A stretch of 12,459 nt of DNA. Source: Bacteriovorax stolpii. GTDB taxonomy: Bacteria > Bdellovibrionota > Bacteriovoracia > Bacteriovoracales > Bacteriovoracaceae. Positions 1 through 7,411 of this stretch are shown in pieces. Numbering within the stretch: position 1 is the stretch's first letter; each line of letters starts with the position of its first letter. Location of the stretch: the NCBI GenBank assembly GCA_945862475.1, contig CAMAYW010000030.1:1-12459 (forward strand), given 5' to 3'. Below the pieces are notes generated by a model. That model was not told the DNA's origin and made no database searches. It saw only the letters and a program-made list of their open reading frames with translations. The translations under genes were made by a program, and so were the position numbers.

Positions 1-1
1 T

Positions 2-820
2 GATGAGAGAATTTCACTATTAAAACCACAACCTGGTCAGGTGGATGTTTCAAAAAATCTTTTAAAAGTTATTAAGGGCTCAGAAATTGTTCTTTCTCAT
101 AAAGAGGACGGCAAAGTTCAAGATCCTTATTCTCTTCGTTGTATTCCTCAGGTCCATGGGGCCTGTAGGCAAACACTTCGGCATACAGAAGAGGTTTTAA
201 ACATTGAATTAAACTCAGTGACTGATAATCCTCTTGTTTTTGCGGACACGGGTGATGTGATTTCAGGAGGGAACTTTCACGGAGAGGCCCTCGCCTTAAC
301 GATGGATTATTTGGCGATGGGGCTATCAGAAATTTGTAATATCGCAGAAAGAAGAGTGGAGAAAATGATGAACCCACACTTCTCTGATCTTCCAGCATTT
401 CTCACAAAAAACTCTGGTTTAAATTCTGGGCTTATGATCGCTCACGTCACCATGGCGGCCCTTGCCTCTGAGAATAAATATCTTTGTCACCCGGCTTCGG
501 TAGACTCCATACCGACGTCAACGGATAAAGAGGATCACGTTTCTATGGGAGTTACTTCAGGAAGAAAGCTTCATGAGGTTCTTTCAAATGTACAGCATGG
601 ACTTGCGATCGAGCTTCTTTGTAACACTCAAGGAATAGAATTTTTGCGTCCCCTAAAAACGTCCCCAGGCCTAGAAAAAGTTATAACACTCGTGAGAAAA
701 CATGTACGACCAATTGAAGAAGATCGCACTTTCCATAAAGATATAGAAAATTTAACGAAGCTCATTCAAACCGACGAACTCGTCCGCGAAGTGGAATCCG
801 TTACTGGCACACTCGCTTAA
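2..820 (+). CDS. hutH: Histidine ammonia-lyase (histidase), 3' part only
   Basis: HutH removes ammonia from L-histidine to give urocanate, the first step of histidine degradation in the cytoplasm. The reading frame is open from base 2, so the gene begins before the window; about 272 C-terminal codons are present out of roughly 500 usual for the family. The Ala-Ser-Gly triad that forms the MIO cofactor lies in the missing half. Visible family motifs are QDPYSLRC-x-PQVHGA (nt 119-163, containing the equivalents of P. putida Gln277, Tyr280 and Arg283), SVTDNPLVF, GGNFHGEAL (Phe329 equivalent) and SVDSIPTS followed by KEDHVSMG (Glu414 equivalent). A GTG at 41 is an internal codon, not a start. 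The stop is followed 11 nt later by hutU, so the genes are surely co-transcribed. The identification is secure; completeness of the N-terminus cannot be judged. Confidence 0.97.
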   Translation, partial: DERISLLKPQPGQVDVSKNLLKVIKGSEIVLSHKEDGKVQDPYSLRCIPQVHGACRQTLRHTEEVLNIELNSVTDNPLVFADTGDVISGGNFHGEALALTMDYLAMGLSEICNIAERRVEKMMNPHFSDLPAFLTKNSGLNSGLMIAHVTMAALASENKYLCHPASVDSIPTSTDKEDHVSMGVTSGRKLHEVLSNVQHGLAIELLCNTQGIEFLRPLKTSPGLEKVITLVRKHVRPIEEDRTFHKDIENLTKLIQTDELVREVESVTGTLA

Positions 821-831
821 GGAGAAATTAT

Positions 832-2487
832 ATGAACATTCCTCTTCCACCAACTGGTGATCAATTAACTTGTAAAGGTTGGCACCAAGAAGCTGCTCTC
901 CGTTGTTTACTCAATAATCTTCATCCCGATGTCGCTGAAGACAGAGATGAACTTATTGTTTACGGAGGAAATGGTCAGGCGGCAAGAAATCCCAAGGCAC
1001 TTACAGATCTTATTCATGCTTTAAAAAATCTTGAAAATAATGAAACCCTTATCGTTCAATCTGGAAAACCGGTTGCCGTTTTTCCTAGTAATCCTCAAGG
1101 CCCTAGAGTTTTAATCGCAAACTCAAACCTTGTTCCCAAATGGGCAACATGGGATCACTTTAATAAATTAAAAGATGAAGGACTCATGATGTATGGTCAA
1201 ATGACGGCCGGCTCATGGATCTATATTGGTTCACAAGGAATTGTTCAAGGAACCTATGAAACCTTCATGGCCGCAGCCAGAACGCACTACGGTCAGAACT
1301 CAACCTTAAAAGGGAAACTTGTATTAACTGGTGGAATTGGCGGCATGGGTGGAGCGCAACCTCTCGCGGTGAAGATGGCCGAGGGCGTTTGCCTTTGTTG
1401 TGACGTCGATAAAACACGAATTGAAAAAAGACTTAAATCAAAATATCTCGATGTTCTAGCAGGTTCATTTGATGAGGCCATTGAGATTGCCATGAAAGCA
1501 AAAAATGCTGGAGAGGCACTATCCGTGGGTGTCGTTGGTAATGCCGTAGACTTTTTTGAGTTTGTTCTAGATAAAGGAATCGTCCCAGATTTAGTGACTG
1601 ATCAAACTTCAGCTCATGATCCTCTGAATGGTTATGTCCCTGCGGGAATGACACTTACTGAGGCCAGTGACCTTAGAAAATCTGACCCACAAAAATACAC
1701 CAACTACTCCTATGAAACAATGGGACAGCACATCCGTGTCATGATTGCCTTTAAAAAGAAAGGCGCCCACGTTTTTGATTATGGAAATAATCTTAGAGCA
1801 GGAGCTGAAAAAGTTGGTGTTAAAGATGCTTTTACTTTTCCAGGTTTTGTTCCAGCTTATATTCGCCCCCTTTTTTGTGAAGGCTCAGGTCCATTCCGTT
1901 GGATTGCTCTCTCTGGGGATCCGGATGATATTCGAGTAACTGATGAAGCATTGAAAGAATTATTTCCAGAAAATAAATCCATGATCAATTGGCTCGATAA
2001 AGCTCAAAAGATGATTCAATTCCAGGGACTCCCAGCAAGAATTTGTTGGCTAAAGTACGGAGACCGAGAAAAAGCAGCTTTACTCTTCAATAAATTAGTT
2101 CGTGAGAAAAAGGTGAAGGCTCCTATCGTCATTGGACGAGATCACCTTGATTGTGGATCGGTGGCAAGTCCAAACCGTGAAACAGAAGCGATGAAAGATG
2201 GCTCTGATGCGATTTCAGATTGGCCTCTACTTAACGCCATGATCAATATCAATAACGGCGCAAGCTGGATTTCTCTTCACCATGGTGGTGGAGTAGGTAT
2301 GGGCTTTTCTCAGCACTCAGGGATGGTGATTGTGTGTGACGGTACACCAGAAATGGATACGAGACTTTCTCGCGTTTTAAATTCTGACTCTGGAATGGGA
2401 ATAGTTCGTCACGCCGATGCTGGTTACGATATCTCACTTGAGATTGCAAAAAAACCAACCACTAAAATAAAGTTTCCTTCACTTTAG
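832..2487 (+). CDS. hutU: Urocanate hydratase (urocanase)
   Basis: HutU hydrates urocanate to 4-imidazolone-5-propionate, using tightly bound NAD+ as an electrophile; it is cytoplasmic and the second hut enzyme. The 551 residues match the usual length of about 555. The glycine-rich NAD-binding stretch GGIGGMGGAQ is at residues 167-176. The urocanase signature FQGLPARICW is exact at 397-406, with the active-site Cys at 405 (P. putida Cys410). Other conserved blocks are QTSAHDPLNGYVP, LFCEGSGPFRW, RDHLDCGSVASPNRETEAM and HHGGGVGMGFSQHSG. The ATG is preceded by AAGGAG at a good distance, overlapping the hutH stop region. It lies between hutH and hutI in one operon. Nothing in it looks abnormal. 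Confidence 0.98.
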   Translation: MNIPLPPTGDQLTCKGWHQEAALRCLLNNLHPDVAEDRDELIVYGGNGQAARNPKALTDLIHALKNLENNETLIVQSGKPVAVFPSNPQGPRVLIANSNLVPKWATWDHFNKLKDEGLMMYGQMTAGSWIYIGSQGIVQGTYETFMAAARTHYGQNSTLKGKLVLTGGIGGMGGAQPLAVKMAEGVCLCCDVDKTRIEKRLKSKYLDVLAGSFDEAIEIAMKAKNAGEALSVGVVGNAVDFFEFVLDKGIVPDLVTDQTSAHDPLNGYVPAGMTLTEASDLRKSDPQKYTNYSYETMGQHIRVMIAFKKKGAHVFDYGNNLRAGAEKVGVKDAFTFPGFVPAYIRPLFCEGSGPFRWIALSGDPDDIRVTDEALKELFPENKSMINWLDKAQKMIQFQGLPARICWLKYGDREKAALLFNKLVREKKVKAPIVIGRDHLDCGSVASPNRETEAMKDGSDAISDWPLLNAMININNGASWISLHHGGGVGMGFSQHSGMVIVCDGTPEMDTRLSRVLNSDSGMGIVRHADAGYDISLEIAKKPTTKIKFPSL

Positions 2488-2494
2488 GAGATCA

Positions 2495-3709
2495 ATGATT
2501 AAGGCCTACACTCATTTAAATGAAATTCTCACTTTGGACGGCGCCCATAAAAAAGATGGGCGTCATCTTTTACCAAGTGATGTTTCACTGATTAAAAATG
2601 GAGCGGTCGCCTTTAATGAGGATCAAATTCTTTGGGTAGGAAAAACCGAAGAACTTCCCTCTGAATTTAAAAATTACTCCATAAACCTTCAGGGGCACGT
2701 ACTCACTCCAGAAATCGTGGACTCTCACACCCACCTCATTTTCGGTGGTAACCGTGCAGAAGAATATATCGATCGACTGAATGGTACCTCTTATGAGGAG
2801 ATTGCTAAAAGAGGTGGTGGCATCCTTTACACGATGAAAAAAACACTTGAGGCCACTTCTGATGAATTATTCAGGCTTTCTTGTGAGCGCATTGAAAGGA
2901 TTCACTCCTACGGGGTTGGGACCATTGAAATCAAGTCAGGCTATGGATTAACTTTTGAGAAAGAATATGAACTATCTCGTCTCATCGATCGATTAAAAAA
3001 GAAGTTTCATGGACGAGTTCAGATTTTTAATACATATCTCGCGGCCCACGATGTACCGAAAAATTTTAAAAGCTCAGAGGATTATCTTGATCAAGTTGTT
3101 CTTCCTCTTCTCGATAAACTCTCTTCCGAAAAAATCATTGATGCCGTAGATATTTTTCATGAGAAAAATTATTTTACGACTGATGATGTGATTCGTCTTT
3201 TTACCAGGGCAACTGAACTTAGCATCCCTTGTAAGATCCATGCTGATGAATTGAATACAAATGAAGGGGCGCAGTTAGCTGCTCGCTTTGATGCTCTTTC
3301 CGCTGATCACTTATTAAAAATTTCCGATGAAGGTATCAGAGAAATCGCTTCGAGCTCTACTGTAGCAACACTTCTTCCTGGTACAGCTTTTTTTCTTGGA
3401 AAGCCCCTTGCTCCTGCACGGCTCCTTTTAGATGCCGGCGCCAAAGTTTCACTCGCTTCAGATTTTAATCCAGGGTCTTGCCACTGTGACAATCTTCTCC
3501 TTATCGCCTCTATGGCGGCAGCTCAGTTTAAAATGAATCAGGCCGAATTATGGGCGGGAATCACTCTTAATGCGAGTGCCTCACTAGGGCGACTTCACCA
3601 GGGTGCTATTACCCCAGGACTTCAACCTAAATTTAGTCTTTTTAAATCTGATATGATTTCCGAAATTACCTATAACTGGGGAAGAAATTTTTCGGTTACT
3701 TTGCCTTAA
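2495..3709 (+). CDS. hutI: Imidazolonepropionase
   Basis: HutI opens the imidazolone ring of 4-imidazolone-5-propionate to N-formimino-L-glutamate, the third step of histidine degradation. It is a metal-dependent amidohydrolase. The 404 residues are a normal length. Metal-ligand candidates are the HxH pair His78/His80 in DSHTHLIFGGNRAEEY, His249 in HADELNTNEGAQLA and Asp323 in ASDFNPGS; His272 in SADHLLKIS is a further active-site candidate. GGGILYTMKKT and IEIKSGYGL are also family blocks. The ATG follows the hutU stop by 7 nt, and the Shine-Dalgarno AGGAG overlaps that stop, which implies coupled translation. The last 14 nt overlap the convergent thioredoxin gene. No hutG or hutF follows, so conversion of formimino-glutamate must be encoded elsewhere. 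Confidence 0.97.
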   Translation: MIKAYTHLNEILTLDGAHKKDGRHLLPSDVSLIKNGAVAFNEDQILWVGKTEELPSEFKNYSINLQGHVLTPEIVDSHTHLIFGGNRAEEYIDRLNGTSYEEIAKRGGGILYTMKKTLEATSDELFRLSCERIERIHSYGVGTIEIKSGYGLTFEKEYELSRLIDRLKKKFHGRVQIFNTYLAAHDVPKNFKSSEDYLDQVVLPLLDKLSSEKIIDAVDIFHEKNYFTTDDVIRLFTRATELSIPCKIHADELNTNEGAQLAARFDALSADHLLKISDEGIREIASSSTVATLLPGTAFFLGKPLAPARLLLDAGAKVSLASDFNPGSCHCDNLLLIASMAAAQFKMNQAELWAGITLNASASLGRLHQGAITPGLQPKFSLFKSDMISEITYNWGRNFSVTLP

Positions 3710-4250
3710 GGGATTGATCAATCAGTTTTAGAAATTCACTATCCATGAAATTATGGAGCTTACTATTTACATAGATCACTTTCCCTTGATGAAAAACAAT
3801 CGACACGGGATAAGTCTTGATTAAAAACTGCTCTGCAATCCTTTCATACGGATCTTCTACTGACTCAAAATTTAACTTATATTGGGCCTCTGTTTTTCTA
3901 ATAAGTTCTGTTTGATTTTCACTATCACCATTGATCCCAATGACTTTCACTTTACCTAGATACTTCTGCTGAAACTGCACGAGACTTGGAAATTCTTTTA
4001 AACAAGGAACACACCAAGATGCCCAAAAATTGAGGACTATAATCGGTGTTTTCTCTTTCTTGAGTTCAATAGTCTTTTTTTTGGTTGTCGTTAAATTAAG
4101 ACCTTGGAAGGCGTTCTCGTAGACTGAGTATTTTTGTTTATCAGCTTCAACCAATTCAGCATTAGAATCAAAGGAATCCCACAGGATTTGGATGGAAAGA
4201 AATCCCGTAAATGCCATAATAAAGAGAGTAAAGGGTATAATCTTTTTCAT
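3696..4250 (-). CDS. Membrane-anchored TlpA/ResA-type thioredoxin
   Basis: The 184-residue product is a thioredoxin-fold protein tethered to the outer face of the inner membrane. Residues 1-24 form a positively charged start followed by one hydrophobic segment that looks like an uncleaved signal anchor. The thioredoxin core follows, with NFWASWCVPC giving the redox pair Cys80/Cys83, the loop VKVIGINGD and the cis-proline in TYP at residue 148. Family members (TlpA, ResA, CcmG) reduce periplasmic disulfides, often for cytochrome c maturation; no cytochrome assembly genes lie nearby, so the partner is unknown. The ATG has GGGGA six bases upstream on its strand. The gene converges on hutI with a 14-nt overlap and is head to head with the prepilin-like gene, so its promoter must lie inside that gene. 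I do not assign a specific gene name. Confidence 0.92.
   Translation of the reverse strand: MKKIIPFTLFIMAFTGFLSIQILWDSFDSNAELVEADKQKYSVYENAFQGLNLTTTKKKTIELKKEKTPIIVLNFWASWCVPCLKEFPSLVQFQQKYLGKVKVIGINGDSENQTELIRKTEAQYKLNFESVEDPYERIAEQFLIKTYPVSIVFHQGKVIYVNSKLHNFMDSEFLKLIDQSLKAK
4236..4241 (+). promoter_or_regulatory. Possible -10 element for the prepilin-like gene
   Basis: A perfect TATAAT occurs about 27 nt before the ATG at 4268, inside the 5' end of the divergent thioredoxin gene. No convincing -35 hexamer is seen 16-18 nt upstream (gccata or tgccat). It is the only good -10-like box near this start, and the divergent genes leave no other room, but chance is possible in AT-rich DNA. Confidence 0.3.
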
Positions 4251-4267
4251 TGTCGTCCCCGTTGGGA

Positions 4268-4531
4268 ATGACTGTACAACAGAATAGTAACAATATGAAG
4301 CCCTGGAAAAAAAAGTTGATACTTAAACGGATTCGTTCTTTTAGCAAGAGGTACCTCGGCGAGAAGGGTCAATCTATTGTGGAGTTTGTCCTTCTTCTTT
4401 CCGCTATTGCTAGTATTTCCTATTTTTTTATGGGTTTTATGAACGCCAACATCGCTCGTTATTGGGAATATTCGGTCAATCTTATTGTTAATGACTCACC
4501 TTCAAAACCTAAGAAATTAAATATACGCTAA
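4268..4531 (+). CDS. Small type IVb prepilin-like (Flp/TadE-like) protein
   Basis: This short protein (87 residues from the ATG at 4268) has a very basic leader, then a prepilin-peptidase-like site EKG|QSIVEF, with Gly at -1 and Glu at +5, followed by a hydrophobic helix of about 20 residues and a short polar tail. That layout is typical of Flp pilins and the N-terminus of TadE/TadF pseudopilins, which are exported by Tad machinery. The tail of about 30 residues is too short for a full TadE. The start is uncertain: TTG at 4250, ATG at 4268 and ATG at 4295 are all in frame and none has a good Shine-Dalgarno; ATG 4295 would give a 25-residue leader, a usual size for this class. No other Tad genes are near. 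The gene sits 25 nt before glpK in the same direction. Substrate status is inferred from the motif alone. Confidence 0.7.
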   Translation: MTVQQNSNNMKPWKKKLILKRIRSFSKRYLGEKGQSIVEFVLLLSAIASISYFFMGFMNANIARYWEYSVNLIVNDSPSKPKKLNIR

Positions 4532-4556
4532 AATTTTTTGCATTAAGGATGGAGCT

Positions 4557-6035
4557 ATGAATTTACTTTTGGCCATAGACCAAGGAACCACGGGAACGAC
4601 TTCGTTGTTATTAGATGCGAAGACACTTAAGATCATTGATAAAGAGAAATCAGATTATCGACAAATATATCCGAAGCCAGGTTGGGTGGAACACGATCTT
4701 AACGATATCTGGAATTCTGTTTCTCTTTCTATTCAAACGATTCTCAAAAGATCAAACTGTAATCCGCAAAATATTATCGGTATTGGTATTACGAACCAAC
4801 GTGAAACAACTTGTGCCTATGACAAAGAGGGTAAACCCCTTCACCATGCGATCGTGTGGCAAGACCGAAGAACCGCTGACTTTTGTGATGCTAACCGAAC
4901 TCGTTATAATGAATTAGGCCGAAAGAAAACTGGCCTTCCCCTTGATCCTTATTTTTCTGGAACAAAAATGCGCTGGCTTTTAGAGAACTCTTCCGAGGTG
5001 AAAGCTTCTGCCAGTCAAAATAATTTACGACTCTCAACGATTGATACTTTTCTCGTCTATAAGCTTACGGGTGGAAAGAGTTTTGTGACAGAGGCATCTA
5101 ATGCTTCTCGAACCATGCTGATGAACTTAGAAACATTTGAATGGGACCAAGAGCTCTTAAATTTCTTTGGAGTCTCACGAGATTTCTTACCCGAAATTAA
5201 AGAATCCTTCACTCATTTTGGAAAAACAGAAAAGGCAGAAATTCTACCAGATGGAATTCCTATCCTCTCTATTTTAGGTGATCAGCAAGCGGCACTTTTT
5301 GGACAGGCCTGTGTAAAAGAGGGCGATATTAAATCCACCTATGGAACGGGCGCCTTTCTTCTTTTAAATACTGGTGAGAAAATGGTTCACTCAACCACAG
5401 GTCTTCTCACAACAGCGGCCTATTCCTTCAAAGGAAAAAAGATTTATGCACTTGAGGGATCGGCCTACATTGCAGGTGCTGCGGTTCAGTGGTTAAGGGA
5501 TAATCTAAAATGCATAAAAACATCTCCTGAAGTTTCTAAACTTGCCTCCGAGATCACTGATCTCTCCCAAATGGAACACGTTCTTTTCATGCCGTTTTTT
5601 ACAGGAATTGGAACTCCTTATTGGAACTCACAGGCGAAGGCCGCCATTGTTGGACTTACGAGGGATACTCATAACGGCCACATTGCGAGGGCGTGTCTTG
5701 AGGGAATTGCTCTTTCATTAAATGACTCTGTTTCAAGTTTTAAAAAAGATTTTCCTCATTTAAATGATATTCGAGTCGATGGCGGTGCGGCCGCAAATGA
5801 TTTACTCATGCAGATGCAGGCAAATTTTTCGCAAAAAACGATTCTTCGCCCAGAGGTTATTGATACCACTGCCTTTGGAGTGGCGATGGGATGCCTCGTT
5901 GGGAAAGGGGAATTACAAATTGAAGACCTTCACAAAACCTGGAAACTAGAAAAAGAATTTAAACCCGAATCAATTCCATACTACCCAAAGAAAAAAGAAC
6001 TTTGGGACATAACCATTAAAAAATTTTTTCTTTAA
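4557..6035 (+). CDS. glpK: Glycerol kinase, FGGY family
   Basis: The enzyme phosphorylates glycerol with ATP to sn-glycerol 3-phosphate in the cytoplasm, feeding lipid synthesis or glycolysis. At 492 residues it has the normal length. Glycerol-contact residues known from E. coli are all present: Arg82-Glu83 in TNQRETT, Trp101 in VWQDRR, Tyr132 in PYFSGTKMRW, Asp242 in GDQQAALFG and Phe267 in YGTGAF. The C-terminal domain shows FMPFFTGIGTPYW and VDGGAAANDLLMQ. Two differences stand out: the phosphate loop reads DQGTTGTTS, with Thr15 where E. coli has Arg17, and the FBP-binding loop GGKGGTR before the catalytic Asp is absent. The ATG has AAGGATGGAG in front. No glpF, glpD or glpR is adjacent. 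Another FGGY sugar kinase is possible but unlikely given the intact glycerol site. Confidence 0.93.
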   Translation: MNLLLAIDQGTTGTTSLLLDAKTLKIIDKEKSDYRQIYPKPGWVEHDLNDIWNSVSLSIQTILKRSNCNPQNIIGIGITNQRETTCAYDKEGKPLHHAIVWQDRRTADFCDANRTRYNELGRKKTGLPLDPYFSGTKMRWLLENSSEVKASASQNNLRLSTIDTFLVYKLTGGKSFVTEASNASRTMLMNLETFEWDQELLNFFGVSRDFLPEIKESFTHFGKTEKAEILPDGIPILSILGDQQAALFGQACVKEGDIKSTYGTGAFLLLNTGEKMVHSTTGLLTTAAYSFKGKKIYALEGSAYIAGAAVQWLRDNLKCIKTSPEVSKLASEITDLSQMEHVLFMPFFTGIGTPYWNSQAKAAIVGLTRDTHNGHIARACLEGIALSLNDSVSSFKKDFPHLNDIRVDGGAAANDLLMQMQANFSQKTILRPEVIDTTAFGVAMGCLVGKGELQIEDLHKTWKLEKEFKPESIPYYPKKKELWDITIKKFFL

Positions 6036-6039
6036 AAGA

Positions 6040-7410
6040 CTATTTGAAAAGTAGATCTTTAAGTTCACTCGCCTTGTTGATCCCAACAAGGTTGAGTTTA
6101 TATTTCCCCTTTAAATCTTCTGCAATTCTTTTTGAAGTAATCACTCTTTTGTAATTCATTTGAGCGATCTCTTTCAAGCGCATCTCCATCATAGGAACTG
6201 AGCGAACTTCACCTGTTAACCCGACTTCTCCAAGAAATATGGTGTCACTTGGAACAGCGGTTTGAAAATAAGAACTTAACAAAGATGCAATGACAGAGAG
6301 GTCGTTTTCTCTTGTTGTTAATTTCATACCCCCAACGACGTTGACGTAGATATCATTATAGGAAAGAGGAATGCCTAGGTATTTATCAATCACTGCGACT
6401 AAAAGTGCAACACGATTAGAATCGAGCCCCTGTGTAGTCCGCCTTCCCACTGCAAATTTATTCTCTACAACGAGCGCCTGGATTTCAACAAACAAGGAAC
6501 GAGAGCCCTCAAGAATACACGTGAGTGAACGACCATAGGAGCCCGGAAGTGATTGCTCAAGAAAATATTGAGAAGGATTTTTTATTTCTACTAACCCCTT
6601 CTCTTGCATTTCAAAAATTCCCACTTCATTTGTATTACCAAATCTGTTCTTCATCACCCGAAGCATACGGTATTGGCCGAGCTGATCACCTTCAAAATAA
6701 ATAACGGTATCTACCATATGTTCTAAGATTTTAGGTCCTGCAATCTGACCTTCTTTCGTAACATGTCCAATAATGAAACAAGTAAGGCCATAGGCCTTCG
6801 CATAGTTCATGAGTTCATAAGTCACTTCACGAATTTGAGAAAGCGTTCCCGCTGCGGAATCCACCTGATTAGAATGAGTTGTTTGAATGGAATCCAATAT
6901 CAGAAATTTCGGTTTTAATTCTTTTACTTCATCAAGTATTTTCTGCCAGGACGTTTCATTGTAAATATAAAAACCGTCGTGATTAACACCAAGCCTCTTT
7001 GAGCGCTGAGCGACCTGAGACTCTGACTCCTCTCCACTGACATATAAAATCTTCTCTTTTCCATAAACCTCAAGAAGTTTTCCACAGACCTCCATTAGAA
7101 GTGTGGATTTCCCAATTCCGGGCTCCCCTCCGATGAGAGTTAATGAGCCTATCGTTACTCCCCCACCCATGACACGATCGAATTCACCGAGATTCGTTGT
7201 GTAGCGGTGAATAAGCTCGTGCTCCACCTGATTAATTGTTTTAGGTTTTGATTCTCTTCCAGAGATTGACTTAGGGGCCGCCTTACTTGGCTTAATTGTT
7301 TCCTCTTCTGAAAATGAATTCCACTGCTGGCAATCAGGACATTTTCCTAACCATTTTGGAGACTGATAGCCACACTCTTGGCAAGTGAAGACCGTTTTGA
7401 TTTTTGCCAT
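6040..7410 (-). CDS. radA: DNA repair protein RadA (Sms)
   Basis: RadA is a RecA-like hexameric ATPase and helicase that drives branch migration of recombination intermediates. The 456 residues match the family. In order: a zinc finger with Cys10, Cys13, Cys24 and Cys27 (CQECGY...CPDC), the Walker A GGEPGIGKST at 94-103 with Lys101, Walker B FLILD around 169-173, the RadA-specific KNRFG motif at 254-258, and a C-terminal Lon-like domain (VGGMKLTTRENDLSVIASLLSS, GEVGLTGEVRSV). I chose the ATG at 7410 because GAAGGA precedes it and MAKIKT is the usual N-terminus; a TTG at 7422 is in frame but less likely. It starts 1 nt after the LigA stop, so translation is probably coupled. It ends 4 nt from the end of glpK, with no hairpin terminator seen between them. 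Confidence 0.97.
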   Translation of the reverse strand: MAKIKTVFTCQECGYQSPKWLGKCPDCQQWNSFSEEETIKPSKAAPKSISGRESKPKTINQVEHELIHRYTTNLGEFDRVMGGGVTIGSLTLIGGEPGIGKSTLLMEVCGKLLEVYGKEKILYVSGEESESQVAQRSKRLGVNHDGFYIYNETSWQKILDEVKELKPKFLILDSIQTTHSNQVDSAAGTLSQIREVTYELMNYAKAYGLTCFIIGHVTKEGQIAGPKILEHMVDTVIYFEGDQLGQYRMLRVMKNRFGNTNEVGIFEMQEKGLVEIKNPSQYFLEQSLPGSYGRSLTCILEGSRSLFVEIQALVVENKFAVGRRTTQGLDSNRVALLVAVIDKYLGIPLSYNDIYVNVVGGMKLTTRENDLSVIASLLSSYFQTAVPSDTIFLGEVGLTGEVRSVPMMEMRLKEIAQMNYKRVITSKRIAEDLKGKYKLNLVGINKASELKDLLFK

Positions 7411-7411
7411 A

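Noticed and set aside
1745..1939. Open frame of 64 codons inside hutU on the same strand
   Set aside because: It is an out-of-frame shadow of a highly conserved urocanase region and has no ribosome binding site.
3712..3723. Perfect 12-bp palindrome GATTGATCAATC just after the hutI stop
   Set aside because: It is AT-rich, has no loop or T run for a terminator, and lies in the coding sequence of the thioredoxin gene (codons for IDQS); chance is the simplest explanation.
4529..4534. TAAAAT before glpK as a -10 box
   Set aside because: It overlaps the stop of the prepilin-like gene, and no matching -35 is seen; co-transcription with the upstream gene is as likely.
6017..6028. A6T6 tract at the glpK end as a bidirectional terminator
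   Set aside because: There is no GC-rich stem next to it and it codes for the KKFFL end of GlpK, so I do not call a terminator.
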